Notes under the pieces: model-generated
Seen by the model: only the letters and a program-made list of their open reading frames with translations
Databases searched by the model: none
Told to the model about the DNA's origin: nothing
In this document: positions 1-11,512 of the stretch, in pieces
Layout: each line of letters begins with the position of its first letter
Position numbering within the stretch: position 1 is the stretch's first letter
Position numbers and translations under genes: made by a program
Source: Mactra quadrangularis
Lineage: Eukaryota > Mollusca > Bivalvia > Venerida > Mactridae
Assembly: GCA_025267735.1 (NCBI GenBank)
Contig: CM046304.1
Location: 14,756,001-14,820,000 of the forward strand
DNA: 64,000 bases
Direction: 5' to 3'

Positions 1-682
1 TATGACCACATAGAAAATGTGTTTACAAGTAAAGTGGTATCCTATTGTACATCAATTTTCTAATGTTTTTCGCTTTTTTCAGATTTTTGAATTATATTAA
101 GGTATACTTAAATTCGCCCTTTCTCACTAATAAGGACCAAATGAAATATTTTATTGTCGTAACCCATTAGAAATAATTTGGTCCACGAAAATTTTTATTT
201 TTCAAATGTATGATCTTCGAAGATGTGTTATTTATAAAATACAATACAACACAAAAGGTTATAGGAGTTTTTTCGTCTCAAACTCTTAACAGAATACCGT
301 AATTTTGGTCAAATATGCTTGGTTTAATATTTGGACAAACTGTATTGTGTGTAATTATTCTCAATGATTGATTGTATGAACGTTCATTAAAGATGATGAC
401 AGTTTGAAATAAAATGTACAATGGCATTCTCTAAGTTGTGTGTTTTTTGATTAATTAAATATGAAAAGGTATTATTGTCACACTCCGTCACATAGCTGTC
501 TTCTCCGTCACAAAATGTCTTTTCCATAACAGCACTGTTTTTTATATTTTTCTCATTCGTTTATACAAAAGAAACACTAAAACATCATTAAGCAAGAGAA
601 CATGTGCACATTAATATTTTCTAGAACAATACCAAGTTAAAGTCTATTCTAATCAGCCTTCACAAGAGTTTAAGTGTGCGAT
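1..682. repeat. Left copy of a long direct repeat shared with the right window edge
   Basis: This stretch matches 63308-64000 base for base apart from scattered substitutions and a few small indels; only one difference falls in the first 120 bases. No coding frame is visible. The match runs to both window edges, so its true limits are unknown. It could be an interspersed element or the edge of a roughly 63 kb tandem duplication. Short CTCCGTCAC motifs recur inside it (about 482-512) and appear inverted at about 853. Confidence 0.9.
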
Positions 683-1206
683 TTTCTCCATGTTGTGAAC
701 CACATCTTAAACACTTCTAAAAATCTTGATTATTTTTTGTGTAAAACTCAACTGGTGACACATTTTAAGTTGTTTTCACACATATCATAAATAAATGAAC
801 TTTAAAACTTGCCAAAAAATACACATTCCTGCTTTATAGAAAATTTTCTAGTCCGTGACGGAGGAGACAAATTTACTTTTTTGACCTCAAGGTCAAGGTC
901 ATTTCTAGTAAATCAGTTGTACCACTGTAGTCCAAACACCAGTCAATTAAATTTCAAACATTTATCTTACTCGCCTTGGTAAAATAAATGAAATATATAT
1001 AAAAATCTTTTTTTCAATTATCAACAAACCACAATTTGAAATCAGAAAATGGCCCTTAAACCTGTATCAATTTAGCCGATAGTACAGCATCGCTTATCTA
1101 CCGTGTGTGACGTCATCGTAGACCTATTGATTAAATTGTGTTATAACAGCCAATGGATTGTAATATATACGCGTCTGTCAATTAATCAGTCGCAAAAACA
1201 TTTGCA
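683..1206. other. Non-coding, AT-rich, no gene seen
   Basis: No credible exon or element boundary is visible. It holds one AAGGTCAAGGTCA direct-repeat motif near 888, of the kind that recurs around 9670 and, inverted, around 9845. Confidence 0.5.
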
Positions 1207-1770
1207 CCATCGTCGCAGATAGGGACCCTATGAAAACTCTCAGATTGTACCAACATTCAAAATGGTGGCATTTTTGTGGAAGAAAAAAAAATACGGCCTT
1301 CATGAGAAAACTCGGCCATTATGAGATTCGGAACCAATCAAAATGCCTGAATCTCATAATAGCCGAGGCATTTATTAAAGGCCGTATTTTTCCATATTGG
1401 CCGATTATTTGGTCATAATGCCGTAGTGAACGCCATATCAGCCCTGAATATCTGAAGTCCACTATCATACAGTTTATTAATAATGTTACTTATTTACTGG
1501 ATTTAATGAAATGAAAATTTGATAGTCTAATATTACATAACGATAGCACAATTTCTCTGGTCGTTTTTGTATGTTGATAACAACATGTTCAAGTGACGAC
1601 ACAAATTACTGTTTACATAGTATTTTGCACTCAACATCCTAAGTACATCACATGCAATAGTAATTTTACATATTAATGCTTATTGTCTTGAGAAAGTATC
1701 CAAATGGATACTAGCTTATGGCCAAACAATATCATAACTGTCTTCACTTTTGATGTAGGATAGGTGAACC
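1207..1770. repeat. Segmental duplicate, copy A part 1 (matches 40716-41598)
   Basis: The sequence from CATCGTCGCAGA onward aligns colinearly with 40716-41598, apart from a roughly 380-bp block present only in the other copy (40975-41352). Copy A continues at 4954 after the TIR element, and then at 10143. The short open frame at 1230-1418 is not conserved in the second copy and is not called as a gene. Confidence 0.8.
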
Positions 1771-1807
1771 TACGGTGGCATAGAGGTGACATGGAGATAT
1801 ATTTGAA

Positions 1808-1874
1808 CTTTACGTGGCCACGCAGTAGCTATTACATGCGCACGTAATAGCGTTTACGTGGCCACGTAATAGCT
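1808..1874. repeat. Left subterminal palindrome cluster of the TIR element
   Basis: Three near-perfect 12-bp palindromes of the types ACGTGGCCACGT and ACRTGCGCACGT occur here, separated by short AT spacers. The same units appear at the other end of the element (4644-4912). Confidence 0.8.
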
Positions 1875-2457
1875 TTCGGCAATTCTCAATACGAAGGTTC
1901 ATTTGGGAATGTGAATATGTGAAAAATCAACTTCAAATAAAACAGTTTTAAATGATTTGTTCATTATTATGCATGTATCAGGGATGTAAATCTAATTTTC
2001 TGGATGCATAACTATCTTATTGCCTGTGCTATGGTCATATAAAGAGGGTAAGGTGTAAACATTTTACTATTCGCTTTTGACATCCGATTTTGTACCCTCA
2101 TTGCAGACAGTAAAGGCGTACACACAAATATCTTCTTCCGTACAAAATAAAATGGTTTGGTTTTCAACAATTATACATGTCTTTGTCTAAAAATAAAAAA
2201 ATCGACTACAATGACTTCTTAATTAAGTCATTACATGCCACTGAATTTTAGGCACACTTTTCAATGCTAAGGGTAAACTCAAGACTGTAATCATTGGTCA
2301 CCATCCAATTGTTTTCTATTATTTGTGGACGTCACAATGATAACCTGCTGTTTCTTATACTTCACTTTGATCATTGCCGATACAAAAAATGTACATATTA
2401 CCTGTGCTAAGCCGCATACTTAAAAGGCACGTATATGTATAAAGAACAGGTGCAATG

Positions 2458-4469
2458 GTAACGGAAATTTTATATTGATTATATAAGCCTTTAAACCCTA
2501 GTCAAACCCACCAAGTCTTTAACTGAACCAACAAATGCGTTACTTTATAGTTGCATTTTATTTCTAAGTCAAAAAGCTTACACAAATACAACATATTTTT
2601 TCATATCATATGTTCTATATACATAATAAAAAAAAATACGACTAGAATAACAAACGCATTAATTATTTGAAAACTTGTATGCTTTTGTTCAAACAGATGA
2701 CGTGGTTCAGTTGAAACATGAAACTAAGACACTGATTAAGAATGAGCGAGATCATAACTCGGTAAAACAACGCTTATCCGCAAAAACAACATAGTAACGG
2801 AAATTTTGTTCACAGAGATATCTGCCACCTGACATTATTTGATCTCTGCAATAATATTTAACAAAATGACGAGGACGTGATTTAAATATGTTCGTATCTT
2901 TTCCATTCAGTAAACTGATATACATGTGTATATGATACAAAGAGGATATTGAGAGCGTCCCGAGGAGTCATGGCCACTAACATGAGAAATAGATTGTACA
3001 CTTGATACATTTATCTGTATAAAAGTGTGTCTTAGAGTTGGCAATGCAAACAATAAAGTTTTAGGCCATACAATTTACGAATTTGTTTTCAATATTTCGT
3101 TATATAATTCCATGTTTAGCCTTGAGTCCCTATTAGCGGGCCAATATTCAAATATGTTGACCCCTGAGGCAGTGTCAATATTGTCATTGAACCCATGACA
3201 GGGGCTAAATTTGAAAAAAAGATGGCTGACCTTTACTAAATGCGTCGTGCAAAAGTTGATGACTGATGGCTTTAAATTTTTGTCAATACAATTTTAAGAG
3301 ACTTAGGACGGACGACGGACAAACATCAATCAGAGTAGATCACATTGAACAGATCGTGCTCTGGCTCTGGTGAGCTATAATATAAAGATCTGCTAAACAC
3401 TATTGTCTTATGGTACTTGGTCTACTTGTTCGAGACTAATCCGTGTATTTTATTAACCTTTGGTAAAAATAGTATTGACTTGAAATCATTTTCAAACTTA
3501 CAATGCTGTTTTATTACTGACAAAAATCATATAATATCCGTTACCACATAGTAACGGAAATTTGGTACACTTATAATCTCTGTCTGTCGTATTTTGATAA
3601 TTTCTTGAAGTAAATCAATATTTGAATTTAAAGCCATATTTGTGCTCGTAGTTCATAATACACAACGTGTTATTTTCAGCTCAACATAGAACTTATATCG
3701 CAATTAATTAAAGAACTGTCAACCTGTAAAAACCTTCATAATTAAACTATTTCTTAATTTATCTAACAAACTCAAAAATGTGTTATTTTACCACGAGGCG
3801 TTCCTGAAGTCATAAGTGACGTAAATATATGATGCACTGACTGGCGCAATGTCCCCACGAAACGTATATGACTGATATTCCAAACATGGTAACGGAAATT
3901 TAAATCACGGAAATTTTAAATTCGTATTGAAATTACGTGGTTTGAGCTCTACAAAGTTACAAACGAAGAATTATTCGACCATCTATAAACAGTTATAGTC
4001 AATTGATGTATTTATCGTCATTATACCGTTTCAATATAGCTGGTATTTTCAGCAGCACCGGTAACGGAAATTTTGCTTATTTACTTTTATTGATCCCTTT
4101 CGCATTTGTCTTTCATGTACTTTCATATATCATTCATACCAAAGGTTTTTGTTAATTTATTTAATAATCAATGAAACTAAGATAACTTTTAGGCGTTTTT
4201 TATAACTCTGTGTTGATATTTTGCTTTCCAATCTAGCTGTGGCAGACACGGTATCGGAAATTTTATGAAAAGTATAAAGTCTGGCGACATGCACTCTACA
4301 TTAGATATTTCAAAAATGTCTGACATACTGTTTTACAGAGCCTTTTGAGTACAAATTTCAATTGTTTACCAATGCATATGCATGCAAATTTAACTCTTTC
4401 AATGGCCGTGTTCTTTGCAATTTTATTGCAAACAACACAGGGGTGGACTGGCGACAGTAACGGAAATTT
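2458..4469. repeat. Seven dispersed copies of a 13-bp motif GTAACGGAAATTT
   Basis: Copies start at 2458, 2794, 3551, 3889, 4061, 4251 (one mismatch, GTATCGG) and 4457, all on the + strand. A partial copy follows the fourth. Intervals are 336, 757, 338, 172, 190 and 206 bp; several are close to multiples of about 170. The sequence between copies is not visibly repeated, so this is not a simple satellite. Confidence 0.8.
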
Positions 4470-4643
4470 AAAATAAGGGTCTAAAATGGCGGTTACGATT
4501 TTATCAACAGTCCGATTTTTTTTTTTTACACAATCATTGGACATCTACTAGGTAATGGACGAAACACTAAAATTCATTTTCTTACTTACTAGCAGGGAGT
4601 TATGTAACATTTTGTCAAATGGACCTTCGTATTGAGAATAAGT

Positions 4644-4912
4644 ATTTACGTGCGCACGTAAAAATTGACCAATGAGAGTTGTCGAAATTGGCGGCCATTT
4701 TTCGACAACCTTCATTGGTCAATTATTACATGCGCACGTAAAGCTATTACGTGGCCACGTAAACGCTATAACGTGCGCACGTAAAGCTATTACGTGGCCA
4801 CGTAAACGCTATAACGTGCGCGCGTAAAGCTATTACGTGGCCACGTAAACGTTATTGCGTGCGCACGTAAAAGCTACTGCGTGGCCACGTAAAGCTTTTA
4901 CGTGGCCACGTA
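4644..4912. repeat. Right subterminal array of alternating 12-bp palindromes
   Basis: About ten palindromic units alternate between ACGTGCGCACGT and ACGTGGCCACGT, each followed by TAAAGCTATT or TAAACGCTAT spacers. A separate 60-bp hairpin (about 4661-4721, AATTGACCAATGA pairing with its complement) lies inside the array. Every unit is self-complementary, so the array could form cruciforms or bind a dimeric protein; that is inference. Confidence 0.85.
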
Positions 4913-4953
4913 AAAAATAAAATATATTTCCATGTCACCTCAATGCCACCGTA

Positions 4954-5560
4954 TGAAACAGATTTAAAAGCATATTTTACACCCATGCTTATAGTGTACT
5001 TTCTTTATGCTGTCAATAACTGACTGACTTGTAACATTACATTTTGGACGAATGACAGTTGAACCTATTGTTATAGTGTTACAAGATAGATATTCCAAAA
5101 TGAGTATCAGCTCACCAATGTAGTCAGATATTTTTGGTACTCAACGAATCGCAGCAACAGTTATAATTTGTTGTACAATTTTGTTGTCTGTGCTTCTCGT
5201 ATCAAGTATTAAAGGTTAATGCGATTAAACATATATGAAATGTTACCGAAAACATGAAGAATCACCATATCTTGCTATGCATCGTCTAAAATGTTTGGAA
5301 TGGAACATATTTGAATATTGCGAACGAGATCGACAAGTTATCTCAGCGTACCATTCACCTTTGGGGGAGTCTTTGCAGTTGGTAGTGAATATACTCCAAA
5401 TGTGTTCAGTTACCAGGTCTGTTTAAACTTTTGACACTGATGCATCAGATATGTTATGTGTTCTTTCAAGATATTTTCTACTTCGCCATATTTTTGTAAT
5501 TGACGAATCCCTTAATGCCACCATCTTGTACAGGGTAACACCATTTGCTAAATCATGAGC
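4954..5560. repeat. Segmental duplicate, copy A part 2 (matches about 41593-42150)
   Basis: It continues the paralogy with the 41.6-42.1 kb region, for example CTGACTGACTTGTAACATTA at about 5020 and 41660. The last 87 bp (5474-5560) are duplicated at 10143-10228, bracketing a 4.6 kb insertion. No gene is recognised; the 63-residue frame at 5235-5426 is not conserved in the duplicate. Confidence 0.75.
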
Positions 5561-5793
5561 ACATGAATTGCGAGTCCTATGCACAAATTATTTTTGAAAA
5601 AAAACCTAGTTTATCGTTCGATTAAAATTTTGTGCGAAAGATTCAACGCTTCGAAGCTATGGAATTTTTGGAAAAAGAAAAAAAAATGCTTGTTTTATGC
5701 GCCGCGTGATGTCATTCAAATATTTGTCAGGCAAGAGATATCGGCGAAGAGCATGTGTTTGGGTTTTTTATTAGTAATTGTTGTGACACCCGA

Positions 5794-6045
5794 GTCTGTA
5801 GCACAGTTGGTAGAGCACCGATATTTCGAATCTAGTGTCTCGAAGGAATAAGGATTCGAATCCCACCCGGTGAGGTTATATCTTTCCATGAAAATTTGAC
5901 AATTATGTCAATTTTCCTCCATTAATAAGGTATATGGAGAAGTTGCCAACCTTGTTGAAGGGTAGTTGAGTACTGGTTATAGACAAGGGTCCAGGAAAGC
6001 TAGGCTGTGTGCCCTGGACGCCGTAATGTAAATAAACAAGGACAA
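5794..6045 (+). mobile_element. tRNA-derived SINE
   Basis: The head reads like a tRNA gene: GTCTGTAGCACAGTTGGTAG with an A-box-like TAGCNCAGTTGGTAGAGC, and a B-box GGATTCGAATCCC at 5852-5864. The tRNA cloverleaf is not intact in the anticodon arm. A non-tRNA body follows with CCTGGACGCCGTAATGTAAA near the 3' end. The 3' limit is approximate. Confidence 0.6.
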
Positions 6046-6675
6046 AATGATGAGTTGCTGTCACATATGTTTCATACAAAATCTAATTTCTTATAGCTAA
6101 TAGCATTTACCAGTGTCACTCTAGTCAGATAATAATTCAAATTGTTTTTTGCATTCAAAATAATTTTACTACTTAAAGAAATTTGATCGTTATAACCAAG
6201 CCTAGAGTTATTATTCGTAAAAACCGTGAGGTAATATATTGCTTCAAAATAGATTTTGTTTAAAATCCATTCTTACAAAAGATATAATACGTCTGTGTTT
6301 CAATTGAATAACCCTCATTATCACGTGGTCTTTATTTGTAAGGCTATTCAAAACTTATATTTCTACTTAAAAGTTTGCAGACACCCTCCTGACAATGAAT
6401 AAGTTTGTTATCTTAGCGTTTATTGGTCGATTATTTCAAACTTTTACTTCCGTGTTGCTTTTCATTCAATTGAAATTATATAATAACGATCGCATGGTCC
6501 CATATTTCGTCTGGCGAGTATGCAAATATGTTTTGTATAAGTTTTATAAAACCGCAATACACTTTGCGAGTAATTGTATAGATCATGTTAACTTTTTAAT
6601 GAATAATGTTGACAATAATGCTATCTAGAATGCAGGCACGAGTGCATTGCAAGTGAAACAAGACACTTCTAAATA

Positions 6676-9600
6676 GTGGGGTCGATAAGTGTCATTTTTC
6701 ACGACAATATTTCACTTAGTGATACAAGCACCAAATTTTGCACAGTTGTTGCACATAGTGTGTAGTTTACAAAAAGCACGATTTCCACCTCGAAATTCAA
6801 GATGGCCGCCATTTTTTCAAAATGGCCGCCGATGATAGGGATTTTTGTCCTGTTCATATAAAATAGCCTTTTTAATTATTTTTATTTACGTAATTATCAA
6901 TATAATTTCAATATTTTATGACAAATAAACAATTCTGTTAAATTCTTTAAAACAAAATCCATTTAATGGCTGTCAATTCAAAATGGCGGCCATTACAAGA
7001 CGCCAAATAATTTTATATACTAACGCTTTTTCTCAGATGAAATTCATTGCAGTTAATTTATTCAGAACATTTCTCATTTATTAGTCTATATCTCAAAGTA
7101 TAACCAGTGCATCTGGTGACATCACTACAATGAAACCTAGGCATCATTCGCGGTTCCGGTTCGAAAACATTATACATATACGACCGCCTGTGCTTTGATA
7201 CTCAGAATGTATATCAGTGTCAGTTTAAAGTGTGCTTGTTGCTGTATTGGCACATGATATTTTTCTCTGTTTGTGTGCTGTTGAAATCAAACAGATTTCT
7301 GTACATTATACTAAAAAGTCTCAAATGTTATCGAATCAACCCCTCTCAATATTATGTAACTATCGTTAGTCAACGTGAGGGAGCCAATGGTAACAGGGTT
7401 TAAGTTACCACAATGGTGTACAGCTTACACGGAATTTAGATAATACTGAATGAATCATTGGGTTAGATGTAGGGTACTCTTTCCATTGACACATATTTAG
7501 GAATGATGATCCCGGACCACTATGAATTAAATTCAGCGGCGTTCGTATCAATTAGTACAACTCTGAAATTAATCCGTTATCATCATGACTACGGGTTGAA
7601 TCCAAAAACTGCTTTGACAACATATTCATAAAGTACTAAATGTCTCAGTAGCTACAATCCATTTTTTCAGTATCCAACCGATTTCCTTCTTCTGTAAATG
7701 TGTGGCAGACGGTTGTACATTGTATCCCATATCTCAATGTTATTTACAGTAAGGCAGTAAAAAGATTAACTGTAAGCAGGAAATGTCTACAAAAATCCAT
7801 CATGTATTTCTATAACAACCGATTTAGACTAGTGCTGCTGTCTCTATCTGACAAAGTTTATGTCTCCCCCAAATTGTTAGTAGCTCAAATGAATATTCTA
7901 AAATAACTCCAAGTATACCACCCTTTCATAGGACAATTCAGATTGTTTTAGGTTTAATCCATCTTGATCAGACGATTAAGCTTGTATTAATGAAGCTTTG
8001 TAATGCAATAGTGCAAAGTATCACAAAACTTCCTTCATCAAATGATTACTATTTGCAAATTTGAATATGCTAGAAAACGAATAGCCTAACAGATTAGTCA
8101 TTCGTAGCCACACAAACTGACACTAGCAAACTATACAGGTCAGAAATATCAGCTGGCCAATACTTTTCAGACTCCGGTCATAATCCCCGACTATCAGCAT
8201 ATTTCCGATGCAACTGTTATTATGGATTCTTGCTCGTATATTCTGATTCTCAGAAAGCATTAAGGGCCTTTGGATAATATGTTTTTAAAGATTTAATTCC
8301 ATAGGTGCATGCATATGTCTCGAAATATAACAGGACATACACATGTAATTAGTTTCGATGTTTACGAGGGTCAGTTAGAGACAAACATGAGCGCCATAGA
8401 GAAGCACTCAAAACAAATTTACGACCAAATTGGCAGAAAATTGTACGTGGTAGTGACAACAAGACCGAACTACATTGGGTTCTGATCCGACAAAATACTT
8501 ACCATGTGTTTTTGTAATGTTGTTGTTGTGACAAAATGTGAGATTGCATCCATTTGTTTCTACAATAAAATGAATCCTTGTAATCACGAAGAATCATATT
8601 CAAGCCACTTTATACTATAAAGCAACAGGCAAAACTTTTTTTATAATAAAGCATGTGTGACTGATGCTGTTAAATAAACGTGTTTCTATCACTAAAAAGG
8701 TGCAGATTTTATAAACCTTGGATTGAGTTTGGTATAGGATAGTCAATTAGGAGGTTACCAATACACAAAATGACGGCTCATAAAAATATAATAGAATGTT
8801 GTTCTTTCACGATTTTACTTGTAGTCATTTTATGTCAAGCTAAGTCAACATTTAGCAGACATGATCAAGATTTCAAAACACTCTAGAAATTTGTCATTAT
8901 TATGCGCGATTAGAACAGTCTTATACACAATGTTGCGACGCTAGGCTTGACTTTTCTGTCCAAGAGCAAGTATCCTATAATGCAATTTCACATACAAGGG
9001 CGTCTTTCTATGAACAAGTCAAAAGTTCTGTCTTCCACGCTGCGTGTATTTTTGGTCAATCGATGGTTATCAAGATCAAATCCAGTCGACTAGCTCTGGT
9101 AAAACAGTAGCGAATGACAAGAGCTATTGGCCAATCTTTCACCGATTGCCAAAAGTTTTCATCAGTTAACTTAATGTGGTGACAAGAGGGAATGTCATGA
9201 GTGATTCAAATGCTATCGAGTCGGTTTTAAATGAACTCGTTTGTACGCTTGCATGTGCGAATAATGAAATCATCACAGACTAAACCATCTATGTTTGCGT
9301 TCATATAATTATTACAACAATATCTTAACTATCTTTGCGATCTTGACCTTAAATTGTTGACTTCTAGACATGTGTGCATTAAGCATTATTGTTGAAACTT
9401 TAGTTTTTGACTAGGACTATGAGAATCCTTGCTTCATTTTCGTGAATTGTGTTAAATTTCTGATAAAATCACTTTATATATATACCTTCTCATGTGACAT
9501 TGACCTTTGACATACACAACATGTGGACAACATTAAGCATAAACATAGTAAACACTTGATAAAGGCAATCCAACACATGTATTCATATTTCAAAGTTAAA

Positions 9601-10136
9601 GTTATAGTCTCAAATAAACTAATTGTTTTATTATTAAATTAGTATTTACGGGGTATTAACATCCTCCTTGGATCAAGGTCAAGGTCACGGTAAATGTCAA
9701 TTTATTTCTATAAATATTTGTCAAAGATTCTATCAAGTTAATTTGAATAATAACTATTTTCTATTTGCACCTCCAACCCTACATGATCATTAAAATGATT
9801 CAAAAAGTTTTTAACAACTTTCTCATGCATGTTACCTTTACCATGACCTTGACCTTGTAAGTATATCACATGATGTAAATCAATGTCTTAACTTGGTTAA
9901 CATTTGTAGAATTCAAAAACACTATAATGTATCATCATATAATACATTCAAAGCGGTAAAAAGAAGTTTTGTCGCTTTGGGATACTGATTTCCAGGCGCA
10001 TGCGCAGAAACGACGGCTATCTTGAATTTCGAAGTGGAAATCGTGCTTTTTGTAAATGGTAGACCATGCAGGTCATCTGTGCCAAATTTGGTGCTTGTAT
10101 CACCAAGTGAAAGATTGTTGCAGTTATCGACCCCAC
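6676..10136. mobile_element. 3.5 kb TIR element, probable TA target site, no transposase
   Basis: GTGGGGTCGATAA at 6676 is mirrored by TTATCGACCCCAC ending at 10136, both flanked by TA. The inverted similarity continues about 140 bp inward (GTGATACAAGCACCAAATTT; AAAAAGCACGATTTCCAC) to about 6812 and 9995. Three thousand bases inside carry no long frame. Flanking TA and the TIR layout fit a Tc1/mariner-like non-autonomous element, but the length is large for that group. Confidence 0.7.
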
Positions 10137-10142
10137 TAAAAG

Positions 10143-11512
10143 TTTCTACTTTGCCATATTTTTGTAATTGATGAATCCCTTAAAGCCACCATCTTGCACA
10201 GGGTAACACTATTTGCTAAATCATGAGCTAGACACTGGGTTCAAATAGCAGTGTATACGCTTATAGAATTGACATCTAATTTCTCTCTATCCTTGTAAAT
10301 AACAAAACATATTATACTATAAACTTTGATGAAAATGTGCGTTTAATATGCTCCTTTTTGATCAATGGATAGAGTATTTACAATGAAATAAAGAACACTC
10401 ATGATCCAGTTGTGATATCTGATATCAAGATCAAACTTGAAATCCTATTGCAATTTCCCTTAATTACTATCAAAATGTGTTACAATGTCAACAGAATTTC
10501 TTTCAATTGCTTTGGCATTAATGTACTCTTAGAATACCTTGAAAGATAATTGAACTTGCACACAATACTTTCAATATCATTTGTCTTTTTCTTTGTTTAT
10601 AACCTCCTTTAAGTACATATTGATTATTATTGAAGTGGTAAACATATATGGAAAAGTGGTCGTTATTGTAAGTATATTAAAATTTCGTATCACAACTTAT
10701 GCTGTTCACTGAATTAAATATTATCAGAATATTGTCTCTAAATTGCGATCTTAGAACCAATTTGCTTCTAGAGTCAACTGACAAGCTAGTATCATTATTT
10801 AATATTCGCAAGACCAAGAAATATAAATACCTAAACATGTCGCTGTATACTCATTAGTGTGGAGTCATGTCTATTTATGTGACTTAATTTTCCAGCTCTT
10901 ATCATTCATTTTGACCACCATCTTGAATTCTTGAAGTTATCAAAGAATACCAGTATGGCATCAATCGGTTGCATTAATAAAAGTGGATTAACAACAAAAT
11001 AAAATGCATTGAAATCATTTGGTATACCCCACTTTATGACTTAACTCGTTGAGGTTGATATATACCCGACAGCTAGTTATTTACGCCATTCTAGCCGCCA
11101 TCTTGGATTTTGGGAATTGCCCAATGATGCCAGTGTGGCATCAACCAGTTATATAAACTCAGGTATAACTACAAAAATGCATTATTTTTTGATATGCCTC
11201 TGTGTACGATTTGGCTCATTGTGGTTAACATACATGACAAATGTGGCCTTTATACGCCATTTTGTCCGCAATCTTGGATTGGAGAATAAACGAAGAGTAC
11301 CAAAATTGCATGAAATAATATTGCAGATAATGTTAAGCTCTTTAAATGATCAGACAGTGATAAAGATGAATTTATTATAGATTCAGTAGTTCTCATCCGC
11401 CATTTTGTCCGCCATCTTGAATTTTGGGAGTTGCCCAAGAGTGCCGAAGTGGCATCATCCAGTTTCGGAAACAACAGCTAGTGTCTTAGCTTTAAGAAAA
11501 TGCAAAAACATT
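10143..11512. repeat. Segmental duplicate, copy A part 3, with tandem CCGCCATCTTG modules
   Basis: It aligns with about 42525-43765. The right half contains four diverged modules beginning at about 10909, 11088, 11258 and 11398, each with a CCGCCATCTTGGATT-like box followed by GCCAGTGTGGCATCA-like sequence; spacing is roughly 140-180 bp. The small frames at 11117-11596 arise inside these modules and are not convincing genes. Confidence 0.75.

Larger units (their letters stand above)
1771..4953. mobile_element. 3.2 kb non-autonomous TIR DNA transposon with palindromic subterminal repeats
   Basis: The ends are inverted repeats: TACGGTGGCATAGAGGTGAC at 1771 faces its near-perfect reverse complement ending at 4953, and similarity continues into ACGTGGCCACG palindromes. 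A second inverted pair (TTCTCAATACGAAGG at about 1881, inverted at about 4625) lies inside. Flanks TGAACC (1765-1770) and TGAAAC (4954-4959) look like a 6-bp target-site duplication with one change. The duplicate at 41593-41598 shows a single TGAACC and no insert, so it is an empty site. No long reading frame or transposase motif is visible. A motif GTAACGGAAATTT recurs seven times in one orientation. The superfamily is not assigned. Confidence 0.85.

Noticed and set aside
5579..5851. 90-codon frame at 5579
   Set aside because: Its end is the translated head of the tRNA-derived SINE; no protein family fits.
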